Positions 8,222 through 16,564 of a stretch of DNA of 43,506 nucleotides are shown here, piece after piece. A program made the position numbers and the translations under genes. The notes beneath the pieces were generated by a model that made no database searches, was not told where the DNA came from, and saw nothing but the letters and a program-made list of their open reading frames with translations. Location: assembly GCA_011958945.1 (NCBI GenBank), contig BLLT01000007.1, forward strand, positions 1 through 43,506, in the 5' to 3' direction. Origin of the DNA: Lachnospiraceae bacterium. GTDB taxonomy: Bacteria > Bacillota > Clostridia > Lachnospirales > Lachnospiraceae. How positions within the stretch are numbered: the stretch's first letter is position 1; each line of letters starts with the position of its first letter.

Positions 8222-9091
8222 CTAAGCCTTCAATCCAGATGTGGAAATCCCTTCCACGAAGTTTTTCTGGAAAATAAGGAAGAAAATAATAACCGGTATT
8301 ACAAACAAAGTTGCCGCCGCCATCAAATGCGTCCAGTCTGTGGAAAAGGTTCCTAAAAACTGCTGCAGCCCCAAGGACAGCGTCAGTTTTTCCGTCTTAT
8401 TGATATAAATCAACGGCGCCAGATAGTCGGACCACGCAGCGATAAAAGACTGGATGCCTACGGTTGTTAGGGCCGGTTTGGATAAAGGCAGCGCCAGGCT
8501 GACATAGCGCCTGAATTCGCTGGCCCCGTCAATTTTCGCCGCTTCCATCAGGGAATTGGGAAGCCCTGTAAAAAACTGCCTCATGATGATAATGTAAAAC
8601 GGGCTACCACAGAACATAGGCACGATCAACGGCAAATATGTATTGGTCAGCCCCATATTATTCCATATCCGATATAACGGAATCATCGTTACGGTATAAG
8701 GAATCATCATCGTTCCCATTATAAGGCTGGAAATCAGAGTTGCGCCCCTCCACTTGATTTTTGCCAGGGAATAGGCAATAAGCGGAGTGGACAAAAGCTG
8801 CCCCGCCACGGAAAAAAGAGTAATGATAATCGTATTTCTAAAGTACAAAAGAAACGGTATCTGCTCCATCGCTTCCGGATAATTATCCCAGATTACCTTT
8901 CTCGGCCATAATTTCACAGGCAGCTGAAATGCGTCTGCATTCGTCTTTAAAGAAGTTGTCAGCATAACAAGAAACGGCGACAAAAAGATTACGCATAATA
9001 TAAGCATCAAGGCTGTCACTGGAATTTTCTTTATATTTTTTCTAGTAAAAAAATGCATTTCCTTCTTATAATATCCACTTGTTTTTTTCAT
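8222..9091 (-). CDS. Carbohydrate ABC transporter permease (MalG type)
   Basis: This 289-residue integral membrane protein has about six hydrophobic segments. The first is TALMLILCVIFLSPFLVML. The cytoplasmic EAA loop, EAAKIDGASEFRRYVSLALP, near residue 190 contacts the ATPase. It belongs to the MalG/CUT1 group that imports oligosaccharides. AGGAG before the ATG at 9091 supports the start. It is the second permease of the operon, after the MalF-type gene. No ATP-binding gene is present; CUT1 systems in Clostridia often share a distant MsmK-type ATPase. Confidence 0.95.
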   Translation of the reverse strand: MKKTSGYYKKEMHFFTRKNIKKIPVTALMLILCVIFLSPFLVMLTTSLKTNADAFQLPVKLWPRKVIWDNYPEAMEQIPFLLYFRNTIIITLFSVAGQLLSTPLIAYSLAKIKWRGATLISSLIMGTMMIPYTVTMIPLYRIWNNMGLTNTYLPLIVPMFCGSPFYIIIMRQFFTGLPNSLMEAAKIDGASEFRRYVSLALPLSKPALTTVGIQSFIAAWSDYLAPLIYINKTEKLTLSLGLQQFLGTFSTDWTHLMAAATLFVIPVIIFFLIFQKNFVEGISTSGLKA

Positions 9092-9102
9092 ACTAATCTC
9101 CT

Positions 9103-9138
9103 AATCTGGATGAGAAATGCCGTATCTCAGGCATTTTA
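9103..9138. repeat. 36-bp hairpin repeat, copy 2
   Basis: This shares AATCTGGATGA, AAATGCCG and GCATTTT with 4330-4365 in the same spacing. It forms a small AAATGCC/GGCATTT stem between the two permease genes. It may be an RNA-stability or REP-like element. Confidence 0.5.
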
Positions 9139-9159
9139 TGGCACATTGTTTTGGCCTTT

Positions 9160-10104
9160 TTATTCGTCTCCTGCTCCATTTTCAGAAACCTTCCTGGTTA
9201 CTTTAATCATGACAAAGGTCATAATGCTGACAACAACAAACAAAATCCATGCCATTGCCGAAGCCCTCCCCATCTTCATATAAGAAAATGCGGTGTTAAA
9301 CAAATACAGGGGATACATCAAAATGGAATTGGCAGGGCCTCCCCCCGCATTGCTCGATCCCGCCCCGCTGCTGGCATTGATGATAACGTATACCTGTGTA
9401 AAATACTGGAAGGAATTGATAATATTGAGTATGGCCTGATAAACGAGCACCGGAGCCACACAGGGAAGGGTAATGCTGAAAAATCTCTGCACTGTATTTG
9501 CCCCATCGATTTCTGCCGCCTCGTAGTAGCTTCTTGGCACATCCTGCAAGGCAGCCAGGCAAATCAGCATGGTAGTTCCCGTGCACCAGGTTCCCATCAG
9601 CACCAGAGCCCATTTCGTATAAGCCGGATTCATCAGCCAGGAAGGCCCATGAATTCCAAACATCCCCAAAACCCTGTTGATATATCCATATGTCGGATCA
9701 AACATCCAAATCCAAACCATCGTTGCAGCAATCATGGGGATAATGGATGGCATAAAGAAAATGGTCCTTGCCACGCCTCTGCCTTTAAAGCTTCTGTTTA
9801 ACAGCGTAGCTAACAGCAAAGCAATAAAAAGGTTCACCGGCGTAGAAACGAATGCCATAAATAAAGTATTTTTCAAACTTTTAAAAACCAACGGATCTTT
9901 AAAGATATATTTAAAATTGTCAAGTCCTACCCACACCGGGTCTTTTACCGGGTTAAATTCCGTAAAGCTGTAATAAAGGGATGTGAGCAGCGGAATGATA
10001 CTAAAGCATGCGAAGCCGATAATCCAAGGCAATGCGAACAGAAAACCGTTTATATTGTCCCGGCGGCTATATTGCTTCTTATTTTGCCCTACTTTTTTCT
10101 TCAT
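9160..10104 (-). CDS. Carbohydrate ABC transporter permease (MalF type)
   Basis: This 314-residue permease of the CUT1 type has an N-terminal membrane segment FLFALPWIIGFACFSIIPLL, several further segments and the EAA loop EAAEIDGANTVQRFFSITLP near residue 210. It pairs with the MalG-type permease 68 bp downstream. The start is set at the ATG at 10104 because AGGAGG lies 6 to 7 bases upstream. Reading from the alternative codon at 10143 would begin inside the hairpin element. That element separates it from the binding-protein gene and may lower its expression relative to that gene. Confidence 0.95.
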   Translation of the reverse strand: MKKKVGQNKKQYSRRDNINGFLFALPWIIGFACFSIIPLLTSLYYSFTEFNPVKDPVWVGLDNFKYIFKDPLVFKSLKNTLFMAFVSTPVNLFIALLLATLLNRSFKGRGVARTIFFMPSIIPMIAATMVWIWMFDPTYGYINRVLGMFGIHGPSWLMNPAYTKWALVLMGTWCTGTTMLICLAALQDVPRSYYEAAEIDGANTVQRFFSITLPCVAPVLVYQAILNIINSFQYFTQVYVIINASSGAGSSNAGGGPANSILMYPLYLFNTAFSYMKMGRASAMAWILFVVVSIMTFVMIKVTRKVSENGAGDE

Positions 10105-10130
10105 CTGAAACCTCCTGGGTACAGCTAAAA

Positions 10131-10226
10131 GGGGCTGCTGCAAAATTCAGCAATTCTACAATGTCGACGGCCATACAAAGTTCTATGCCATATATTGTTT
10201 GAATTCGCCATTTTACAACAGCCCCC
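10131..10226. repeat. GGGGCTGCTGCAAAAT hairpin element, copy 1
   Basis: The left arm at 10131-10156 and right arm at 10201-10226 are imperfect inverted repeats, GGGGCTGCTGCAAAAT against ATTTTACAACAGCCCC. A related element at 36320-36413 shares its right half (GCCATAT and then a GAATTCGCC-like block). It lies between the binding-protein and permease genes, where a stem-loop could act as a partial terminator or RNA stabiliser. Confidence 0.7.
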
Positions 10227-10275
10227 GCATAATCAGTTACTAATTACCGTAAGTATTGTTGTTTTCTAAATATGT

Positions 10276-11649
10276 TTACTGGAGTATCTTCGCCTGCTCG
10301 GCCAGTTCGCTCATCGCCTCTTCCGGGGTCTTTATGCCATTGTATACATAATCCAGATACTCTTCAATCAAGGACGTATATTTTGCCAAATCAGCAATCT
10401 TCGGATACTGAACGCCGTTTTCCGTCTTTAAGGCTTCTACGAACACTTCAAAATTAGGCATTCCCAGGATGTCCGGGTCCTCATACAGTTCCAAAGTGGT
10501 AGGAAGATTCCCAATTGCCATCAGAGTTTCCTTTGTCGCCTCGGAGTTGGTAAAGAATTTTGCAAATTCCCATGCGCCGGCTTTATTATTTGCCACTACC
10601 GGGATGCCAAGGCTGTTTGTCTCATAACGGCTGGAACCGAGCAAATCGGGATTTGCTTCCGTACCCGGCATCAACGCTACGCCATAGTTTACATCCGGAC
10701 CCCAGTCAGCAGCCATAGTGGCCAGCCACGGGCCATCGAAACGGAACAGCTGCTTTCCGGCAAAGAACATATCGTTTTCGGTATAACGGTTTGTATTGGC
10801 AGAAGCCACAAAAGCCTGTACCTTTTCCACGCCGTATTTTTCACGGAATTTCATATTCATATTCAAGCTGTCCAGAATCAGCGGATCATCCGGGGTTAAA
10901 GTCTGCCCGTCTTCCGACCACCATCTTCCGCCGAAAGCATAAATCAATTCCTGTCTTGCGCTTGCCAGCGGGAACAAAGGATATCCGAGGCGGGTAATAT
11001 TTCCATCCGCATCCACTTCAGTAGCTTTTTCTGCCATTTCATACAGTTCTTCCATTGTCTTAGGCGGTTCCGAATATCCGATTTCTTCCAAAATGTCCTT
11101 ATTATAGAACATCTGTATAATCTGGGATGCAAACGGAACACCGTACACCACATCGCCGACAGCATTGGAGTTTAATGCCTGCGCCGCATAAATGCTGCCC
11201 AAATCATATCCGTCCGCTTCAGCCATATCGCTGATCGACTCTACCAGCCCGGAATTCGCATATGCAATAATATCTTGGTTGGATACCTCCACCACATCGG
11301 GTGCCTCGCTCCCGGCCAATGCTACGATGATTTTCTGTTTATCCATCACGCTTAAGCCTTCTACTTCGTATTTATCCTGGCTCTCGTTAAAAGCTTTGAT
11401 TGTTTCTTCGAAGGCTTTTCCTTCTTCATTCGTATGGGAATACCAAAATACTACTTTTTCCCTTTCCCCGGAAGCACTCTCCGCGTTCTCCGCCTCAGCG
11501 GTATCTGCGGTTTCCGCCTCTGCAGCATCTGCACTGCCTTCTGCTGCCGGCGCCGTCTCACCTTTTGTCCCCTCAGAACTGCCGCACCCGGTCAATGTTC
11601 CCAAAGTCAATACTACTGCTAAAAGCCCTGCAACTAACTTTCTTTTCAT
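10276..11649 (-). CDS. Sugar ABC transporter substrate-binding lipoprotein
   Basis: This 457-residue family-1 extracellular solute-binding protein has a lipoprotein signal (KRKLVAGLLAVVLTLGTLTGC, lipid-modified Cys22), followed by an Ala/Glu-rich linker of about 45 residues and the binding domain starting KVVFWYSHTNEEG. It should capture an oligosaccharide outside the cell and deliver it to the two downstream permeases. The start at 11649 follows AAGGAGG; reading farther upstream would lose the signal peptide position. It has its own promoter with a catabolite-type site just upstream, so it probably begins a strongly expressed transcript. Confidence 0.95.
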   Translation of the reverse strand: MKRKLVAGLLAVVLTLGTLTGCGSSEGTKGETAPAAEGSADAAEAETADTAEAENAESASGEREKVVFWYSHTNEEGKAFEETIKAFNESQDKYEVEGLSVMDKQKIIVALAGSEAPDVVEVSNQDIIAYANSGLVESISDMAEADGYDLGSIYAAQALNSNAVGDVVYGVPFASQIIQMFYNKDILEEIGYSEPPKTMEELYEMAEKATEVDADGNITRLGYPLFPLASARQELIYAFGGRWWSEDGQTLTPDDPLILDSLNMNMKFREKYGVEKVQAFVASANTNRYTENDMFFAGKQLFRFDGPWLATMAADWGPDVNYGVALMPGTEANPDLLGSSRYETNSLGIPVVANNKAGAWEFAKFFTNSEATKETLMAIGNLPTTLELYEDPDILGMPNFEVFVEALKTENGVQYPKIADLAKYTSLIEEYLDYVYNGIKTPEEAMSELAEQAKILQ

Positions 11650-11710
11650 CTTTTTCCTCCTTGTCTTACTTTTTGTCAGTAGATATCTATATTTCTTTCT
11701 TGTATTTGCA

Positions 11711-11748
11711 ATATTATCATACTTTTTGTTAGATTGCAAGCGTTTTTA
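11711..11748 (-). promoter_or_regulatory. Promoter with cre-like site for the sugar ABC operon
   Basis: On the minus strand, -35 TTGCAA (11734-11739) and -10 TAATAT (11711-11716) are 17 bases apart. Overlapping the -35 box, 11735-11748 reads TAAAAACGCTTGCA, one mismatch from the CcpA cre consensus TGWAANCGNTNNCA. A LacI-family operator is the alternative. Confidence 0.7.
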
Positions 11749-11844
11749 TCAAAATAAAACCAAAAAATATTTTGAAGCAGGCAAATACTTCCACACTTTT
11801 TTTCTTTTTTCACTTCCTCACCATATATTTTTCGTTATTTTACT

Positions 11845-14376
11845 CTAATAATCCAACAATTCTGCGCAAATATCCATCATTTTTATAGTGCATGTTGTCC
11901 ATACTTCCCTATGAGTTGCCTGATTTCCAGCCGTCCAATAGGGAAAATCTTCATTTTTTTTAGTTTGAATCCCTACCGGAATCTGCCCCGCACATGTTCC
12001 GGGAAACACAGCATAGAAGAAATCATACCTTTTCCCGTTGCCCGTCACCAGAGACTGCCTGAAAGGGTTTTTCCCATTCAGCCAGTGAATCTGCTCCGCA
12101 GCAGCCTGCACCAGGGAGGGCCGGTTCAGATATTTTCCTACCCGAAGGGCCGCCTGCGCCATGGAAAGCTGTACATTGGTATTTCCTCTGAAAGAGAACC
12201 AGACAGGGAATTGGCGCAGATACAAATCCGCTCCCACCTTTTTCCCTTTTTTCACCTGTTCCACGTAATCCGCTTTGCATGCGGCATAATCGGACAACAG
12301 GTGCATCCGCCGGAAAACCTCTTCCTGTTCCGCTTCCCTTTTTGCATATACTCCTGCCGGCATCATCCCGTACGGGGAAGCATGTTCTATCAAAGCCTCA
12401 AAATAATCCCCATACCGTTCCAGCCCTTCCAGGAACTCTCCCCGCTTTTCCTCACTCCCGCACAGGCGGCATGCCCCAATCAGGCTGTCCGCAAAATACC
12501 CTTCCCTGGCCTGATGATTGAAGTGCACGATGTGCCCCTTCGTTTCATCCCGGTAGAAATATCCCCCCAGCTGCCCTCCTGTTTCCTGGCATTCCAGAAG
12601 CTTCGTTGTCCATCGGCATACATCTTCCCTGTACTTTTCTTCCCCCGTCATTTCATACAGCAGCCCGGCGCATTTACTTATGACGGCATAACACAGGGAA
12701 GAGGAAGAGCCATAAGTATGCTCCCACATGACGGGCACTTCAAACCCATATTCCAAAAACCTTCCAAGACCGAACCCGTAATCTTCCTTCGCCGCCTCCA
12801 GGGCCGCCCAGCCGCTTTCCCTGTCGTATTCCCGCAACGCCTTAGCCGCCACCGCTTCCCCGCAGGCGCAAATCAAATTATCTATCCCGTGATTGAAAAC
12901 CCGGACATTGGATGCATCGTCATGGTTTCCCTCCTTTAAATCGGTCCATCGTATCAGCCCCAGGCTGGTAGCCCGGTATCCGTCACCGAACCTGGTCCCC
13001 AACAGGAAAGACAGCCCCCAGCATGCCTCTTCCATACACCGTTCATAGAAAGCCGTATCATCTTTATGACGCATTGCTGCCAAAAACAGAGTTTCCGTTA
13101 TTTCCGCGCTCTGCACCGTTTGCTGGGACATATCCCCCGCATCGTGCCATCCCCCGGCATAGGATACCCGTTCTTCTCCATGTATTCCATAGCAATCCGT
13201 ATGGCAGCGGCCGTGCTTTCCAGGAACAGGATGGCCGCACCTTTGGCAAAACAGGAAGTTCATCCCCTTCCACAGCATCTCCTCCGCCCAGTCATTGCCA
13301 ATCTGAAATTCCTGCGTTTCCGCCTCTTTCCATTCATGGCCGCCATCCTTCATCCCTTCCCCTTCCATTGCATAATCATCGCCCTCCCGTTTTCCCCCTT
13401 TTATTTCATGGCCGCCACTGCCCGGCTTCTCATCTTCCGTTCCGACGCCGATGCCCTCCTTCTCCCTTTTGATCCTAAGCCGGTAGTTCCCGGTTTCCTG
13501 CAGCTTGGAAAAATCCAGGATACCATAAGATGACCCCAAAAATTCTTCCGTTTCTATCTCCCCTTCCAAAACAGCTTCCTCCGTATCCGCTTTTACCACA
13601 AGGAAACCGCCTTTCGTCCTATCTGTAACCGCTCTTTTTTGCTCCCCCGGAAAGTACCCGCAAGAATCCAAGCAAATACTCCCCTTTTCCGGCTCCCATC
13701 CCTGATATTTTTCTTCTTCCGTCTTTTCCAGGCAGATGTCTCTGATTTGGAAAACGGCTTTTTCGCCAAATCCGGTATCGCTTCCGCTTAAGCGATACCT
13801 AAACTCCAATTGGGAAATACATTCCCTCGCCATGGAAGAAAATTCCCAAATGCAGTCGTTCCACACATCATTTTCCAAATTCATCATATGCTGGCCCGTC
13901 CTGCCAAAAGCATCCGGCACTCTTTCGGCGCCTTCATTTTTCACCCATGCGGACAGGCTTATGGTATGCAGCCCTCTGCAAAAAGGGCGCACTTGGAAAC
14001 GGAGCCGGTTATATCCCAACCAGTCTTCGCCCTCCAGCGGCAGCACAACACTAAGATTTCCGTAATAAGCACAGTCACCATCCTGGGGCATACCTTCCGG
14101 CCAGAAATCCTGTCTTAATTCCCCCTCCATTACCAGGCATCCCCCTTCTTTGGGCACGCCGTTCTCATACCATGTACAGAAGCCAATGCGGCATTCCCCC
14201 TGTGCCGTGCACACGAAGGACTCTCCTTCATCCTTTGGCCACAGTTTTTTCCTGGCCGTTACTTTCCTGGATTTCCTTTCCGCATCCATGCTGTCCTCCC
14301 ATTTTACAGGAAGAGGACGGTGCAGCCAGCCGCTTTTGATTAATTCTTTATGAAAATCCTTTCTCATCGCATTCAC
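11845..14376 (-). CDS. GH9 family glycoside hydrolase (cytoplasmic)
   Basis: This 843-residue protein has N-terminal beta-rich sequence, then an Ig-like module (about 235-300) and an (alpha/alpha)6 catalytic domain from about 355. The GH9 motif AGGWHDAGD (catalytic Asp near 410), WLNGKNPFRQS, YWTAGNQ and THREVWTTC (proton-donor Glu near 822) are visible. GH9 contains endoglucanases and also exo-beta-glucosaminidases and cellobiosidases. With no signal peptide and a NagB-type gene next door, an exo-acting enzyme on imported beta-linked oligosaccharides is likely. A low-complexity Gly/Glu/Lys insertion lies at about 300-352. The start is at 14376 or 14367; both have weak ribosome sites. It lies 34 bp after the nagB-like gene. 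Confidence 0.88.
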   Translation of the reverse strand: MNAMRKDFHKELIKSGWLHRPLPVKWEDSMDAERKSRKVTARKKLWPKDEGESFVCTAQGECRIGFCTWYENGVPKEGGCLVMEGELRQDFWPEGMPQDGDCAYYGNLSVVLPLEGEDWLGYNRLRFQVRPFCRGLHTISLSAWVKNEGAERVPDAFGRTGQHMMNLENDVWNDCIWEFSSMARECISQLEFRYRLSGSDTGFGEKAVFQIRDICLEKTEEEKYQGWEPEKGSICLDSCGYFPGEQKRAVTDRTKGGFLVVKADTEEAVLEGEIETEEFLGSSYGILDFSKLQETGNYRLRIKREKEGIGVGTEDEKPGSGGHEIKGGKREGDDYAMEGEGMKDGGHEWKEAETQEFQIGNDWAEEMLWKGMNFLFCQRCGHPVPGKHGRCHTDCYGIHGEERVSYAGGWHDAGDMSQQTVQSAEITETLFLAAMRHKDDTAFYERCMEEACWGLSFLLGTRFGDGYRATSLGLIRWTDLKEGNHDDASNVRVFNHGIDNLICACGEAVAAKALREYDRESGWAALEAAKEDYGFGLGRFLEYGFEVPVMWEHTYGSSSSLCYAVISKCAGLLYEMTGEEKYREDVCRWTTKLLECQETGGQLGGYFYRDETKGHIVHFNHQAREGYFADSLIGACRLCGSEEKRGEFLEGLERYGDYFEALIEHASPYGMMPAGVYAKREAEQEEVFRRMHLLSDYAACKADYVEQVKKGKKVGADLYLRQFPVWFSFRGNTNVQLSMAQAALRVGKYLNRPSLVQAAAEQIHWLNGKNPFRQSLVTGNGKRYDFFYAVFPGTCAGQIPVGIQTKKNEDFPYWTAGNQATHREVWTTCTIKMMDICAELLDY

Positions 14377-14410
14377 CTATATCCTTCTTTATTCCCGCGG
14401 GAGTTCTGCT

Positions 14411-15136
14411 CTAAAGCAGCGATGCGGCATCGGCATCTAACAGCACTTCGCAATCGGGATGCAGCTGAAGAACCGAAGCCGGGATTTCTTCCGTCACTGG
14501 GCCTTGCAGCGCCTTTTGGATAATCTGCGCTTTTTCCTTTCCTTTTGCAACCAGCACGATTTTCTTTGTATGCATAATGGTCTTAATCCCCAAAGTCAGC
14601 CCTCCCAGTTCACAGGATTCCGGAACCTCCACTTCGCTTCTCACCTTTGCTTCAAACCTTTCATCCATACGGCACAGCTGTGTATCGCTGCCGAAAGGGG
14701 TCCCTGGCTGATTGATGCCTATATGGCCGTTCCATCCAATACCCAGCATTTGCAAGTCCGCTCCCCCTCTCTTTCTTAATTCCTCCTCAAACCAGATGCA
14801 TTCTTTTCCATAATCGATATCCATCGTTCTCGGCATGATAAAACGTTCCTCCGGGATTTCCAACGGAATACAGATCTGCCTCTTAATCATAGCATAGCAA
14901 CTGCCCTCATAGCTTCTGGGAAGTCCTGCCAATTCATCCACATTAAAAACCGTCACCTTCGATGTGTCAAAGGGATGCATCCGGTAAATCTCACTCACTA
15001 TGGCATGCATATTCCCTGTCGTCTGCCCTGTGGAAAAACCGATGACAGAATTTGGTTTTTTCAACATCTGCCCTATAATTCTCCATGCCGCTGCCTCATC
15101 AAATTTTTTTTCATTCTCCATCACTGTTATTTTCAT
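14411..15136 (-). CDS. nagB: Glucosamine-6-phosphate deaminase (NagB family)
   Basis: This 241-residue cytoplasmic isomerase/deaminase is expected to convert glucosamine-6-phosphate to fructose-6-phosphate and ammonia. The phosphate loop STGQTTG (35-41), the catalytic DE (67-68), GWNGHIGINQPG (134-145) and the C-terminal ASVLQLHPD are all present. Its length fits the Gram-positive NagB type. GAGGT lies 6 bases before the ATG. As first gene of the glycan locus it suggests amino sugar among the products. There is no nagA or kinase nearby. A paralogue with another sugar phosphate is possible. Confidence 0.88.
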   Translation of the reverse strand: MKITVMENEKKFDEAAAWRIIGQMLKKPNSVIGFSTGQTTGNMHAIVSEIYRMHPFDTSKVTVFNVDELAGLPRSYEGSCYAMIKRQICIPLEIPEERFIMPRTMDIDYGKECIWFEEELRKRGGADLQMLGIGWNGHIGINQPGTPFGSDTQLCRMDERFEAKVRSEVEVPESCELGGLTLGIKTIMHTKKIVLVAKGKEKAQIIQKALQGPVTEEIPASVLQLHPDCEVLLDADAASLL

Positions 15137-15151
15137 CTTTTACCTCATTTC

Positions 15152-15206
15152 TGCGCTGCCTTTCAGCGCATATCAAGTTTGTGGATGCCGCGCAGACACA
15201 AACTTG
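15152..15206. other. Two leader hairpins upstream of nagB
   Basis: TGCGCTG/CAGCGCA (15152-15158, 15164-15170) and CAAGTTTGTG/CACAAACTTG (15174-15183, 15197-15206) are perfect stems in the 117-bp gap between mutY and nagB. No U-tract follows, so they look more like a structured leader or repeat than a terminator. Confidence 0.5.
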
Positions 15207-15253
15207 GGATTGAAAATTTTCAATTTTCAATCTTTACTCCATTTCTGCAATTA

Positions 15254-16564
15254 TCAATCTTTATCCATTCCCAGTTTAATATTCAGATACTCCGCATAGG
15301 CTGCATAAGCGGAAGGTATGGGATACCTCTCCCTGGCCTCATGCTTATCAATAAAAAGCCATTCCTGCAAAGCCCCTGTCCTTTCCGGGTTCTCCAATTC
15401 ATCCACCCGTACTGCATACCCTATCATATGCCATTCTTTATGGGAAAAAATGTGCTTCGCCCCGCCAATTGATTTGATATGGAGCACTTTCAAACCGATT
15501 TCATTCAATGCCTTTAGCACTTCTTCTTCCGTTCGATGCCCTTCCAGCATGGGAAATTCGTAGAGCCCGGCTAACAATCCCTTCTTTGGCCTCTTCCGGA
15601 AAGCGGCTTTTTCTCCATCCTGAATGACCAAAATTGTTTTTTCTTCTATCTTTCTCGCCTTTTTCCCCTTCTTTTTAGGATATTCCGACGTTTTTCCAAA
15701 CCGGTGCGCCTGGCAGATTGTCTCCCATGGACATTCGTTGCATTTCGGCTCTCCATTAGGAAGGCATACCATAGCACCCAGTTCCATCAGCGCCTGGTTG
15801 AAATCCCCCGGCCTGTCCTTTGAAATAAATTCCAGCAATTCTTTTTCTACCCTGGACTTGGTCTTCTGGGATAAAATATCATCCCCGTCTAACCGCAGCC
15901 TTGCCAGCACCCTGAGCACATTTCCATCCACTGCGGGAACCGCTTTCCCATAAGCGATAGAGGCGATGGCCCCTGCCGTATAGCTGCCAATGCCGGGCAG
16001 CTTTAGCAGGCTTTCATATTCGGAAGGCATCGTTCCTCCATACTCCTCCATAATAATCCTGGCCGCCTTTTGCAAATTGCGCGCCCGGTTATAATAGCCA
16101 AGCCCTTCCCATAGTTTGACCAGCTTGTCCTCTTCCATTTCTGCCAGAGCCCGGATGTCCGGTGCATGTATGATAAAATTGTCAAAGTAAGGCTTCACCG
16201 CCTCTACCCTTGTTTGCTGCAGCATGATTTCCGACAGCCATACGTAATACGGCCGGGGATTCTCCCTCCATGGCAGGATACGCCTGCCGTTGTCATACCA
16301 TTTCAAAAGGGGGGCTCCTATCTGTGACAGAAGATTATCCTCCCTATTCCCGTCATTCCCAGCCTGCTTCTCCTGCCTGGCCACACTCCCGCCATGCCTT
16401 TCTTCCCCTGTCTCCAGCCTGACCGGCACAAAATCCGCTATTTCCATAGAGTCCTGTGTCACCCTGCAATCATAGGCCAGAATTTCCACCCCCGCCTCCC
16501 TGGCCTTTTTCAGCGCCCTGGCAAATTCCGGATGGGTCTCTATATTAGGTGCAAAAAAAGTCAA
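15254..16564 (-). CDS. mutY: Adenine DNA glycosylase MutY, fused to SfsA C-terminal end
   Basis: Residues of about 80-436 are MutY, which removes adenine opposite 8-oxoguanine. Glu112 (LSEIMLQQTRVEAV), the helix-hairpin-helix LPGIGSYTAGAI (189-200), catalytic Asp213 (PAVDGNV), four Fe-S cysteines (267, 275, 278, 284) and a C-terminal NUDIX-like 8-oxoG domain (ILVIQDGEKAAFRKRP onward) are visible. The first Cys gap is 7 residues rather than the usual 6. Residues 2-50 (FFAPNIETHPEF onward) are the missing C-terminus of SfsA, joined by a hydrophilic linker. No ATG with a ribosome site lies between the two parts, so MutY seems made as a fusion with SfsA. Confidence 0.9.
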   Translation of the reverse strand: MTFFAPNIETHPEFARALKKAREAGVEILAYDCRVTQDSMEIADFVPVRLETGEERHGGSVARQEKQAGNDGNREDNLLSQIGAPLLKWYDNGRRILPWRENPRPYYVWLSEIMLQQTRVEAVKPYFDNFIIHAPDIRALAEMEEDKLVKLWEGLGYYNRARNLQKAARIIMEEYGGTMPSEYESLLKLPGIGSYTAGAIASIAYGKAVPAVDGNVLRVLARLRLDGDDILSQKTKSRVEKELLEFISKDRPGDFNQALMELGAMVCLPNGEPKCNECPWETICQAHRFGKTSEYPKKKGKKARKIEEKTILVIQDGEKAAFRKRPKKGLLAGLYEFPMLEGHRTEEEVLKALNEIGLKVLHIKSIGGAKHIFSHKEWHMIGYAVRVDELENPERTGALQEWLFIDKHEARERYPIPSAYAAYAEYLNIKLGMDKD

